A stretch of 32,802 nucleotides of DNA from Lachnospiraceae bacterium (GCA_021205755.1 JAJPWX010000029.1:1-32802), one strand, 5' to 3'; counted from the stretch's first letter, positions 16,455-23,425 are shown. The notes: generated by a model not told the origin, from the sequence alone. Translations and numbers: made by a program.

Positions 16455-16940
16455 ATGGCAGGAAAGCGAGAAAATTACATTACCTGGGACGAATATTTTA
16501 TGGCGGTTGCGAAGCTGGCGGGGATGCGCTCAAAAGACCCGAATTCGCAGGTGGGCACCTGTATCGTCAGCGAGGATAACAAAATACTCTCGATGGGCTA
16601 CAACGGCTTTCCGAAAGGCTGCTCAGACGATGAGTTTCCCTGGGAGCGGGAAGGCGACGAGACGGACACGAAATACCCCTATGTCGTGCACAGCGAGCTG
16701 AACGCGATTCTCAATTACCGCGGCGGCAGCCTCGAGGGCGCGAAGCTGTACGTTTCTCTTTTTCCGTGCAATGAATGCGCCAAAGCTATCATTCAGGCCG
16801 GGATAAAGACCGTCGTCTACGACGATGACAAATATGAAGGAACGCTCTCCGTCCTGACGTCCAAGCGCATGATGGATGCCGCCGGGGTGCGCTATTACCG
16901 TTATCAGAGAAGCGGGCGGGAAATTCAGATTACCGTCTGA
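16455..16940 (+). CDS. deoxycytidylate deaminase (ComEB-like)
   Basis: Cytidine/deoxycytidylate deaminase family, 161 residues from the ATG at 16455, which has GGAGG 6 nt upstream; an in-frame ATG at 16434 lacks such a site. It converts dCMP to dUMP to feed thymidylate synthesis. The zinc site is visible as HSELNAI near residue 78 (His ligand and catalytic Glu; Ser replaces the more usual Ala) and PCNEC near residue 104. The substrate-side segment DPNSQVGTCIV is typical of dCMP deaminases. It is followed by the YhaM and RlmD genes on the same strand. Confidence 0.9.
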   Translation: MAGKRENYITWDEYFMAVAKLAGMRSKDPNSQVGTCIVSEDNKILSMGYNGFPKGCSDDEFPWEREGDETDTKYPYVVHSELNAILNYRGGSLEGAKLYVSLFPCNECAKAIIQAGIKTVVYDDDKYEGTLSVLTSKRMMDAAGVRYYRYQRSGREIQITV

Positions 16941-17056
16941 AGGGGCGAGAAATAGCCAGCTGTTAGCTGCACGGAAAGGCTTCGGCTGGCAAAAAATAGT
17001 TTGTTGCGCTAAAAAAGAGGCAGGAATGGTGACATCCTGCTATATGAGGAGGAAGT

Positions 17057-18004
17057 ATGAAGTTTATCAATTCGTTTCACGAGGGAGATAAAATTAACGA
17101 GATTTATCTGTGTAAATACAAACAGGCCGCGACTGCGAAGAACGGCAAGCTCTACGAAAATGTCGTTTTACAGGATAAAACGGGCACCATTGACGCAAAG
17201 ATCTGGGATCCGAATTCCTCCGGAATCGAAGAGTTCGGCGTACTGGATTATGTATTTGTAAATGGAGATGTGACTAATTTTCAGGGGACGCTCCAGATGA
17301 GCATCCGCCGCGCCCGCAGAGCGGAGGAATCCGAGTATGTTCCGGCGGATTATCTTCCTGTCAGCGAGAAAAATATTGACGAGATGTATGAGGAACTGAT
17401 GGGCTATATGCGTCAGGTAGAAAACCCCTACCTGCAAAAGCTGATTCAGATGTATTTTGTGGACAACGAGGCCTTTATCACCGCGTTTAAAAACCATTCC
17501 GCGGCCAAAACGGTTCACCACAGCTTTGTCGGCGGTCTGCTGGAACACACACTCAGCGTCGTAAAGCTCTGTGATTTTTATGTAAAACAGTATCCGTATC
17601 TCCGGAAAGATCTGCTGTTTACCGCGGCAGTCTTTCACGATGTCGGCAAATTAAAGGAAATCTCCAACTTCCCGGAGAACGACTATACCGACGACGGTCA
17701 GCTCCTCGGACATATTGTTATGGGCAGCGAACTGGTCGGCTTCGGCTGCCGCCACATTAAAGGCTTCCCCAAAAAGCTGATGAGCGAGCTGCAGCATTGC
17801 ATCTTGGCGCATCATGGCGAACTCGAATACGGCTCCCCCAAAAAGCCGGCGCTCGCGGAAGCACTCGCGCTCAACTATGCCGACGATACGGACGCCAAGC
17901 TGGAGACCATGCGCGAAGTCCTGAAAAATGCCGGGGACAACAACGAATGGCTTGGTTATAACCGGCTCTTCGAGTCGAATTTGAGAAAGACATCAGAGTT
18001 TTAA
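17057..18004 (+). CDS. yhaM: 3'-5' exoribonuclease YhaM family protein
   Basis: Protein of 315 residues with an N-terminal OB-fold (about 1-100, containing DKTGTIDAKIWDPN) and an HD phosphohydrolase-type nuclease domain (about 150-300). Metal-binding residues appear as HHSFVGGLLEHT, AAVFHDVGKLKE near 193, and CILAHHGELEYGSP further on. In Bacillus and streptococci YhaM trims single-stranded RNA 3' ends. GAGGAGG lies about 6 nt before the ATG. The 116-nt gap behind the deaminase gene holds a 6-bp hairpin (GCAGGA/TCCTGC) without a T-run. Confidence 0.9.
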   Translation: MKFINSFHEGDKINEIYLCKYKQAATAKNGKLYENVVLQDKTGTIDAKIWDPNSSGIEEFGVLDYVFVNGDVTNFQGTLQMSIRRARRAEESEYVPADYLPVSEKNIDEMYEELMGYMRQVENPYLQKLIQMYFVDNEAFITAFKNHSAAKTVHHSFVGGLLEHTLSVVKLCDFYVKQYPYLRKDLLFTAAVFHDVGKLKEISNFPENDYTDDGQLLGHIVMGSELVGFGCRHIKGFPKKLMSELQHCILAHHGELEYGSPKKPALAEALALNYADDTDAKLETMREVLKNAGDNNEWLGYNRLFESNLRKTSEF

Positions 18005-18021
18005 AGCACAGGAAAACATGT

Positions 18022-19404
18022 ATGAAAAAAGATGATATTGTAACACTTAAAATAGAAGATTTCAGCACAGAAAGCCTTGGCATCGGACACAGCGAAGGCC
18101 TTACTTTGTTTGTAAAGGACACGGTGATCGGCGATGTGGCGGAGGTAAAGGTCATGAAAATGAAAAAGACCTATGGCTACGCCCGCCTGCAGCGCATTCT
18201 CACGCCCAGCCCGGACCGGGTCGAGGCGCCCTGCCCGGTCGCCCGCTCCTGCGGCGGCTGCCAGATTCAGGAAATGAGGTACGAGGCGCAGCTTCGCTTC
18301 AAAGAACAGAAGGTGCGCAATAACCTGCAGCGCATTGGCGGCTTCGCAGATCCCCCCATGGAGCCGATTATTGGGATGGAAAGCCCATTCCGTTACCGCA
18401 ACAAAGCGCAGTTTCCCATCAGCAGAGATAAGAACGGAAAATTGATCGCCGGATTTTACGCGGGGCGCACGCATACCGTCATCGACTGCCGGGATTGTCT
18501 GCTTGGCGCAAAAGTCAACCAGACCATCCTCGACATCGTGCTGAATCATATGGCAAAATATCATATCCAGCCCTACGACGAGGCCACGGGCAAGGGACTG
18601 GTGCGGCATGTGATGATACGCGTCTCCAGCGAAATGCTTCGTGAAGAGAACACATCTGGACAGATTATGGTTTGCGTGGTCATTAACGGAGCCGCCCTGC
18701 CGGAGAGCGAACGCCTGGTTCAGGCACTTTGCGCCATTCCAGGTATGACCAGCATTACACTGAACATCAACCGCGAGCGGACAAACGTGATCATGGGGCG
18801 GCAGATAAAGCTTTTGTGGGGGCAGGAGTTCATCGAAGATACAATCGGAGGAATCCGATTCCGTATCTCCCCGCTTTCCTTCTACCAGGTAAATCCCCGC
18901 CAGACGGAGAAGCTTTATGGAAAAGCACTCGAATACGCCGACCTGACCGGCCAGGAAACCGTATGGGATCTCTATTGCGGAATCGGAACCATTTCTTTAT
19001 TTCTCGCGCAGAAAGCCCGCACCGTTTACGGCGTAGAAATCGTGCCCGATGCCATCCGCGACGCCAGGCAGAACGCACAGCTGAATCACATCACGAATAC
19101 GGAATTTTTCGTCGGCAAAGCGGAAGAAGTCCTGCCCGAAAAATACGAGAAAGAAAGAATCCATGCCGACGTCATCGTCGTCGATCCGCCGCGCAAAGGC
19201 TGCGAGCAAAGCGTACTCGACACCATGCTCAAAATCCGGCCGGAGAGAATCGTTTACGTGAGCTGCGACTCCGCGACACTTGCGCGGGATTTAAAATATT
19301 TGTGCGCGGGCGGATATGAGCTGAAAAAAGTCTGTCCGACGGAAATGTTTGCGAATTCGTGCCATGTGGAAAATGTCGCCCTCGTCGTGCGAGCAGTAGA
19401 ATGA
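18022..19404 (+). CDS. rlmD: 23S rRNA (uracil-5-)-methyltransferase RlmD/RumA
   Basis: SAM-dependent RNA m5U methyltransferase of 460 residues. An N-terminal TRAM domain (1-65) is followed by [4Fe-4S] cysteines C71, C77 and C80 (CPVARSCGGC) and a fourth near 159 (CRDCLLG). The SAM motif DLYCGIGTI lies near 316, DPPRKGC near 393, and the catalytic Cys in VSCDSATLA near 415. It begins 17 nt after yhaM with a weak AGGAAAA site. Its last 15 codons are part of a 43-bp sequence repeated at 22446 and 23380, so the present C-terminus (ALVVRAVE) may have been supplied by an integrated element. The stop codon overlaps the ATG of a phage gene remnant by ATGA. Confidence 0.92.
   Translation: MKKDDIVTLKIEDFSTESLGIGHSEGLTLFVKDTVIGDVAEVKVMKMKKTYGYARLQRILTPSPDRVEAPCPVARSCGGCQIQEMRYEAQLRFKEQKVRNNLQRIGGFADPPMEPIIGMESPFRYRNKAQFPISRDKNGKLIAGFYAGRTHTVIDCRDCLLGAKVNQTILDIVLNHMAKYHIQPYDEATGKGLVRHVMIRVSSEMLREENTSGQIMVCVVINGAALPESERLVQALCAIPGMTSITLNINRERTNVIMGRQIKLLWGQEFIEDTIGGIRFRISPLSFYQVNPRQTEKLYGKALEYADLTGQETVWDLYCGIGTISLFLAQKARTVYGVEIVPDAIRDARQNAQLNHITNTEFFVGKAEEVLPEKYEKERIHADVIVVDPPRKGCEQSVLDTMLKIRPERIVYVSCDSATLARDLKYLCAGGYELKKVCPTEMFANSCHVENVALVVRAVE
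19357..19399 (+). repeat. rlmD 3'-end repeat, copy A (attL-like)
   Basis: These 43 bp, starting TCGTGCCATGTGG, match copy B at 22446-22488 with one mismatch. The first half (to GTGTCG/ATGTCG) also matches copy C at 23380-23401. Here the left side is the genuine rlmD coding sequence. Confidence 0.85.
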
Positions 19405-19772
19405 AAACAAAGTTAAAGGCTTCGAACGGTGAGAACATCGCCTACATCATGGCAAAGCATGCGGAACCGGACAAGGTATCCGATTCACCGGAGGAATGGC
19501 TGGAGGAGTTTAACACCTTTTCCATTTATTAGGTGCTGCCAGAGATTATCAAGCTGTGGGGCTTGAACATCCAGTCGGATGTCGAGTCTAAAAAAAATTT
19601 CGCAAAAGTGAGCGGGAAATGCCCCCTCTTTCTTCTACGGTGTGTGCAGTTGGGGATCAGCATAAGGGATTTGGATTTGCTGACCATTGGAATCGTGAAT
19701 GATATGTATTGTGAAAGCGGAAATGACTCGTATCCATATGCACGTCTTGGTAATCAGCACGATAGATGTCTT
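19401..19772 (+). pseudogene. phage tail assembly protein remnant
   Basis: An ATG overlapping the rlmD stop opens 43 codons ending EEFNTFSIY, then a TAG at 19530-19532 interrupts. The same frame continues VLPEIIKLWGLNIQSDVESK and later LRCVQLGISIRDLDLLTIG and VNDMYCESGNDSYPYA. I recognise this as the small tail protein found in clostridial Siphoviridae-type prophages between the tail tube and tape-measure genes. The internal stop and the lost residues around SGKCPLF show decay. The family call is from memory of sequence pattern. Confidence 0.6.
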
Positions 19773-19820
19773 TTGAGGTCGCAATTTGCGACCTCAAGCA
19801 TTATCAGAACTATCTGATGA
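19773..19820 (+). pseudogene. ORF6N-type antirepressor fragment within a 25-bp palindrome
   Basis: The phage frame runs on into LRSQFATSS, a segment typical of ORF6N/KilA-N phage regulator proteins, and then stops. At DNA level the segment is a perfect palindrome with 12-bp arms TTGAGGTCGCAA (19773-19784 and 19786-19797) around one base. It also covers the stop codon of the opposing PBECR4 gene. No T-run follows on either strand, so it is not an obvious terminator. Confidence 0.4.
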
Positions 19821-20438
19821 ATTTGTATTATCTGTTAGCGTTAGACGATCATATAGGATCTTACTTTCCTGCGATGAAATATGTAAACGTTCTTTTTTTA
19901 GGATAGTACGTGTACGCTGATTGCATTCATAATCACGATCACCCTTGATGAACGCAGAGCAACAAAGATAATCGCACTTTGCAGCGCCATCCGAACCGGC
20001 TTTGATAATAAACACAAAATTCGTTGTATCCAGATGACTCGATATCAGATAATCCGCTTTTACCATTGTGGTAAATGGATACATGCGGGGCATATAGGAA
20101 AAGAACGAAAAATCTTTTTCGATGATATCCTTTAAACGAGTCAAGGCTTCAAGACGGGGTTTTACAAGATTCTCGTACTGTTCACTTTTGATGATTTGCT
20201 CGAATGTAATTTTATGGTCTAGGATTCGATCCGCGGTTTTACGCGGATTGTACCTCGGTAAGGATAAATCCCGTAAATATTGAAATCCTGCAAGATGTGG
20301 AAAATCCTCCAATGAAAAAGTCAGATTGACGGTATAAAGCTGTTTTTTGTAGCCGTATGTTAGGGCATAACTGTATTCTGTTAATTCATTCCATACAGAA
20401 GCAGCCTGATAGAGAATATCCAAAGCTTGTCCGTCCAT
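19794..20438 (-). CDS. PBECR4-type nuclease domain protein, putative toxin
   Basis: Soluble protein of 214 residues. The pattern VNLTFSLEDFPHLAGFQYL near residue 35, followed by KITFEQIIKSEQYENL and a basic C-terminal stretch (NQRTRTILKKE), resembles PBECR4 (phage barnase/EndoU/colicin/RelE-like nuclease 4) proteins; the match is from memory. The conserved His in FPHLAGF and the late Arg/Lys residues are candidate catalytic residues. GGAGGT lies 5 nt before the ATG. It sits directly behind a structured RNA that has its own promoter and ends in a strong terminator 26 nt before the start, as in type III toxin-antitoxin loci. The surrounding sequence is prophage debris, yet this gene is intact. 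Confidence 0.6.
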   Translation of the reverse strand: MDGQALDILYQAASVWNELTEYSYALTYGYKKQLYTVNLTFSLEDFPHLAGFQYLRDLSLPRYNPRKTADRILDHKITFEQIIKSEQYENLVKPRLEALTRLKDIIEKDFSFFSYMPRMYPFTTMVKADYLISSHLDTTNFVFIIKAGSDGAAKCDYLCCSAFIKGDRDYECNQRTRTILKKERLHISSQESKILYDRLTLTDNTNSSDSSDNA

Positions 20439-20453
20439 ATTACACCTCCAATC

Positions 20454-20487
20454 TGAAAAAGAAAGAGCCTTGCCATTGCAAGGCTCT
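20454..20487 (-). terminator. intrinsic terminator between the structured RNA and PBECR4
   Basis: On the - strand a perfect 10-bp stem (AGAGCCTTGC with GCAAGGCTCT) and a 4-nt loop are followed by TTTCTTTTTC. The ribosome binding site of PBECR4 follows within 10 nt, so toxin expression depends on read-through. Confidence 0.85.
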
Positions 20488-20631
20488 CACTCAAGCGTTT
20501 TCATTCGATTCCGGGGAATCTAGTCGGCTTGTGGTAACCGCATAACCCACGGGCTGGCTCCACAGATGGCTGCATTCCGACACAGTCAACTGTTTCATCA
20601 CCACGATAGCTGGTCATCGCCGCTATCCTCT
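20464..20631 (-). ncRNA. structured leader or antitoxin-like RNA upstream of PBECR4
   Basis: Segment of about 168 nt from the predicted start (about 20631) to its terminator. Pairings visible (plus coordinates): 20605-20610 with 20622-20627 (6 bp); 20531-20535 with 20600-20604; 20523-20527 with 20577-20581; 20507-20511 with 20516-20520; and ACAG/CTGT at 20582-20593. The second and third helices cross, so a pseudoknot is possible. There is no ORF of note. It could be a type III-like RNA antitoxin or a regulatory leader controlling read-through into PBECR4. I could not assign a known RNA family. Confidence 0.6.
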
Positions 20632-20637
20632 ATAAAC

Positions 20638-20665
20638 ATTATAACACAAAAAAGGAATCCGTCAA
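20638..20665 (-). promoter_or_regulatory. promoter of the PBECR4-associated RNA
   Basis: TTGACG (20665-20660), 16-nt spacer, TATAAT (20643-20638) on the - strand. A strong sigma-A promoter with the start near 20631. Confidence 0.8.
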
Positions 20666-20697
20666 TGAGATTTCCGCTTTTCTTGCAGGAAGTCTAA

Positions 20698-20989
20698 GGA
20701 TTTTTTTGTGAGTGAAATGAAAATTTAAATTCCACAACTCGGGGGTACAAGTGGAATTCAGTCTTACTCAAAATTCCACTTGTATTTCCGGCGTTCGCAG
20801 CAAAAACCTAGTGGAAATCAGTCTTACACCATATGGCCTACCCAATTCTACTGGGTAAATGATGGCGTAAATGGAATGAAGTTTTACTCCTTGACTGTGC
20901 TTTTAATCCCTGAAAGAGTGAAATCCACCGGAAAATCACAAATTTTGGTGTGGAAATAAACTTTTCACTTCAGCGGATTTTTTTGTGAG
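20698..20989 (+). repeat. spaced direct-repeat array flanked by 15-bp direct repeats
   Basis: Related 17-18-bp units GTGGAATTCAGTCTTACT begin at 20751, 20811, 20871 (diverged) and about 20951 (more diverged). The first three are 60 bp apart. The array is bracketed by identical GGATTTTTTTGTGAG at 20698-20712 and 20975-20989. No ORF lies within. The layout recalls the multiple terminal repeats of IS21-type elements or a small non-autonomous element. This non-coding gap runs from 20666 to 21070. Confidence 0.55.
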
Positions 20990-21070
20990 CATGCTTACCG
21001 CATGTCTTATTTATTATATGCAGAGAAATGAAAAAATCAACAGAAAATTTTGGAAACGGAGGCGAGGATT

Positions 21071-21383
21071 GTGGCGACGAATCGAATTAATTACAGTAGA
21101 GATTGACGGCGATACTACTGGTTTGTCAAAAGCGCTGAGCAGTGTAAATAAAGAGATGAAGTCCACGCATCTCCGCTGCCGCTCCGGTCGGTGCTAAACG
21201 AGCGCCACTGGCGCTCAGCACCCCAGTTGAAGGATGAAGCTGGAGGAGGCGGCAAGGTCTGCCGGTGAGACCACGAAGTTCTCCGCGACAGAGGCTGCCG
21301 AGGCCATGTCTTACATGGGGCTTGCCGGTTGGTCTGCGGATGAGATGTGCGAAGGCCTTTCCGGTATCCTGAACCTTGCGGCG
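21071..21383 (+). pseudogene. phage tail tape-measure protein, broken and internally deleted
   Basis: A GTG with GGAGG 8 nt upstream begins a frame that shifts after six codons and then reads ITVEIDGDTTGLSKALSSVN, the usual start of clostridial tape-measure proteins. After more disruption, another frame reads EEAARSAGETTKFSATEAAE and AMSYMGLAGWSADEM, the conserved region found some 100 residues later in intact proteins. An intact tape-measure gene is usually over 2 kb; about 300 bp remains. Confidence 0.7.
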
Positions 21384-21497
21384 GTTACGGAATATGACGA
21401 GAGCCTCGTCCGGAAGCTGATTGAGAAGATTACGGTTTACGACGACCATTTCACGGTGGAGTTTAAGTCGGGACTGGAGACGGAAGTGACGATGTGA
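21384..21497 (+). pseudogene. C-terminal fragment of a large serine recombinase
   Basis: The tape-measure frame passes directly into EYDESLVRKLIEKITVYDDH followed by FTVEFKSGLETEV and a stop. This is the typical extreme C-terminus of large serine recombinases (TnpX/phage integrase type) of Clostridia. The catalytic domain is gone. It could be what is left of the enzyme that used the rlmD site. Confidence 0.65.
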
Positions 21498-21519
21498 AAA
21501 GAATAAGGATACGAATTAT

Positions 21520-21556
21520 CCCCTTGCATTTAAGGAAAGATGCAGGGGGATTTTTT
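21520..21556 (+). terminator. intrinsic terminator after the recombinase fragment
   Basis: A 10-bp stem CCCCTTGCAT / ATGCAGGGGG (21520-21529 with 21540-21549, one G-T pair) is followed by a run of six T (21551-21556). Confidence 0.8.
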
Positions 21557-21567
21557 GCATTTTGCTA

Positions 21568-21596
21568 TTGATTTTGCCATGCTTATAAATTATAAT
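21568..21596 (+). promoter_or_regulatory. promoter of the AbiE operon
   Basis: TTGATT (21568-21573), 17-nt spacer, TATAAT (21591-21596). It places the start near 21603, at the edge of the inverted repeat. Confidence 0.75.
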
Positions 21597-21603
21597 GAAT
21601 TTG

Positions 21604-21641
21604 CAAACTGCACAAGATTACAAGAGAACTTGTGCAGTTTG
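21604..21641 (+). promoter_or_regulatory. inverted-repeat operator, likely AbiEi autoregulation
   Basis: Perfect 13-bp arms CAAACTGCACAAG (21604-21616 and 21629-21641) are separated by 12 nt, covering about +1 to +38. AbiEi antitoxins are known to repress their own operons by binding inverted repeats in the promoter region. Confidence 0.65.
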
Positions 21642-21658
21642 AGAAAGTGGATGATATT

Positions 21659-22252
21659 ATGGAAGAAAAACTGAAAAAAATTTTTTTGAGCCATGGTGGG
21701 GTTCTAAGGACGAGGGATCTGCGTCAGAGCGGCTATTATAATCAAAAAATACAAAAATTGATAGAAGATGGAGAGATAGAACAGATTCGCCGGGGATACT
21801 ATCAGTATATGGGCGAGAATGCATATTCTGAAGCAATCATTATTGCTGCGCTGTTCCCTGACGGTGTTGTATGCATGGAGAGTGCTTTGGATTTTTATGG
21901 ATATACAGACAGAACACCATCGGCATGGCATATAGCGGTTGACAGTAAAACCTCGCGAAGACGGTTCAATATTTCTTATCCGATTGTAAAACCACATTTT
22001 ATAACGGCAGAGCGTTTTGTAATCGGTATAACAGAAGCTGAAATTGAAGGAACGAAGCTGCAGATTTATGATCGGGAACGCACAATCTGTGACTGTCTGC
22101 TTTACCGTAATAAAATGGAAGCGGAGGTGTTTGCCGGAGCAGTAAGGGGTTACCTGTCCGACGAAAAGCGAAATGAGTCCAGACTTGGAAAATATGCGAA
22201 TGAACTTCGGGTTCAGAAAAAAGTAAGGGAGATACTTGGAATATGGCTGTAA
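21659..22252 (+). CDS. AbiEi-type antitoxin (type IV toxin-antitoxin)
   Basis: Protein of 197 residues. The N-terminal winged helix (KKIFLSHGGVLRTRDLRQSG and LIEDGEIEQIRRGYYQ) is the AbiEi antitoxin N-terminal domain; the rest (CMESALDFYGYTDRTPSAWH, DRERTICDCLLYRNK) is the usual C-terminal region. AbiEi represses the operon and counters the AbiEii nucleotidyltransferase toxin. I use the ATG at 21659; an in-frame GTG at 21632 lies inside the operator. The 3' end overlaps a truncated abiEii by 10 nt, so the antitoxin seems to survive without its toxin. Confidence 0.8.
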   Translation: MEEKLKKIFLSHGGVLRTRDLRQSGYYNQKIQKLIEDGEIEQIRRGYYQYMGENAYSEAIIIAALFPDGVVCMESALDFYGYTDRTPSAWHIAVDSKTSRRRFNISYPIVKPHFITAERFVIGITEAEIEGTKLQIYDRERTICDCLLYRNKMEAEVFAGAVRGYLSDEKRNESRLGKYANELRVQKKVREILGIWL

Positions 22253-22424
22253 AAAATAAAAGTGCATTCGCACTTGCGAGACTTCGTAATCAGGCGAAAG
22301 AAGAGGGTATCAGCTATGCGCAAAACGCCCCAAAACGGGCAAAAAAACGGCTTGATATGTTATGCCACACAGTCAAACGGCAAAAAATGCCTTTCGACAT
22401 GTTTGCGCAGACAACCGCTCTACA
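22243..22424 (+). pseudogene. truncated AbiEii toxin
   Basis: The ATG overlaps the end of abiEi, and the first ~23 residues (MAVKNKSAFALARLRNQAKE) match the usual AbiEii N-terminus. The frame then departs into an unrelated Lys/Arg-rich stretch and runs into the rlmD repeat, ending at 22488. The nucleotidyltransferase domain (normally about 250 further residues) is absent. The later DMFAQTT segment resembles the MF-x-x-T part preceding the RlmD C-terminus, so an older rlmD-like end may be present. Confidence 0.6.
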
Positions 22425-22488
22425 TGTGACATCAATATCGTTTTCTCGTGCCATGTGGAAAGTGTCGCCCTCGTCGTGCGAGCAGTAG
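22425..22488 (+). repeat. rlmD 3'-end repeat, copy B (junction-like)
   Basis: The left part (TGTGACATCAATATCG..., 22425-22467) matches copy C at 23359-23401 with one mismatch. The right part (22446-22488) matches copy A at 19357-19399 with one mismatch. Copy B is therefore a hybrid, with C-like sequence on its left and A-like on its right. Confidence 0.85.
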
Positions 22489-22498
22489 TAAAAAAAAT

Positions 22499-22517
22499 AG
22501 CGGGGAAATTCCCCGCT
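22499..22517 (+). terminator. rlmD-type terminator hairpin, degenerate copy
   Basis: AGCGGGG/CCCCGCT stem around AAATT, at the same distance from copy B as the matching hairpin is from copy C. The T-run is missing here (GTTCGG follows). Confidence 0.55.
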
Positions 22518-22611
22518 GTTCGGTGAACCAGGGTCTTGCGACCAGCTCTATTAGTGATTATCAATGTCAGTTTTTAATATAAGTTATATATGCAAGGTTG
22601 TCAACCAAATC

Positions 22612-22628
22612 TTCCACAAGTTGTGGAA
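22612..22628. repeat. 17-bp palindrome TTCCACAA-G-TTGTGGAA
   Basis: Perfect 8-bp arms around one base in the AT-rich gap upstream of the AlbA_2 gene. It may be an operator half of the nearby promoter region; no further evidence. Confidence 0.4.
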
Positions 22629-22656
22629 AAATCAAAGTAAAAAGCTTAATAATTCC

Positions 22657-22724
22657 AATTTAATGCTCACTTTTAATGCTCACCTGTGTTATAATAGGTG
22701 AGCATTAAAAGTGAGCATTAAATT
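22657..22724 (+). promoter_or_regulatory. 29-bp perfect palindrome with TATAAT in its centre
   Basis: Arms 22657-22685 and 22696-22724 are exact complements around a 10-nt centre that contains TATAAT (22690-22695). Each arm holds two direct copies of TTTAATGCTCAC, giving four sites around a likely -10 box. This is best read as a promoter with symmetric operators for the AlbA_2/winged-helix gene that follows. Confidence 0.75.
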
Positions 22725-22743
22725 TGTGGAGGCTGGAAACACT

Positions 22744-23348
22744 ATGGATATGGCAATCGATATTATAAAAGAACTCCGAGAATATAATTCTGAGAGAGAA
22801 TGGTTTGAATTTAAAGTAAACTGGTTTGTGGCAGATGAACTTGGCGAGTATATATCGGCTTTGTCAAACAGTGCGGCCATAGCTGGAAGAAAGTATGCTT
22901 ATTTTGTGTGGGGTATAGATGATAAAACACATGAAATCGTAGGAACAAGCTTTAACTGTAATCAGGATGTAAGAAACGAGCCGCTCAAGCATTATCTGGC
23001 AAGGCAGTTGAGTCCGGATATCAAATTCGTTTTCGAAGATGTGATTATCGAAGATAAAAAACTGACACTCTTGACTATTCCAGCAGCAAAGACGGTGCCT
23101 GTTTCTTTTGCTCGGGAGCGTTATATAAAAATACTGATGAAACATTCGTGGAATCAGGGCTAACTGAGACACAGGCGCGTATTCTGGCGGAGATTCGGAA
23201 CAACCCCAATATTACGAGGGAGCGCCTTATGGAAAAAATCAAAGTCGGCAAAACAACGGTATACACGGCAATTTCAACATTGAAAAAACTGGGGTATATA
23301 GAGCGCACTGGTTCTAAAAAATCCGGTTATTGGAAGGTGCTGAAATAG
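22744..23348 (+). pseudogene. AlbA_2 (Schlafen-like) winged-helix regulator, frameshifted and shortened
   Basis: The ATG at 22744, with GTGGAGG upstream, starts an AlbA_2-type domain (EREWFEFKVNWF, GRKYAYFVWGIDD, LTIPAAKTVPVSFARERYIK) that ends at 23163 in a shifted frame. From about 23119 the +2 frame reads DETFVESGLTETQARILAEI and a clear winged helix (ITRERLMEKIKVGKTTVYTA, LGYIERTGSKKSGYW) to 23348. Intact relatives have some 200 residues between these parts, so an internal deletion with loss of frame is the simplest reading. A GTG at 22711 is rejected as start because it lies in the palindrome. Confidence 0.7.
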
Positions 23349-23358
23349 GAAGAGATAC

Positions 23359-23401
23359 TGTGACATCAATATCGTTTTCTCGTGCCATGTTGAAAGTGTC
23401 G
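23359..23401 (+). repeat. rlmD 3'-end repeat, copy C (attR-like)
   Basis: Same as copy B on the left. Its continuation reads, in the rlmD frame, SCHVESVVLIERAGA and a stop, which looks like a normal RlmD C-terminus, and a full terminator follows. This is probably the original chromosomal end of rlmD. Confidence 0.85.
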
Positions 23402-23425
23402 TATTGATCGAGAGGGCAGGAGCAT

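Noticed and set aside
19229-19438. Small - strand ORF across the rlmD 3' end
   Set aside because: Antisense shadow of the RlmD catalytic region and the repeat copy.
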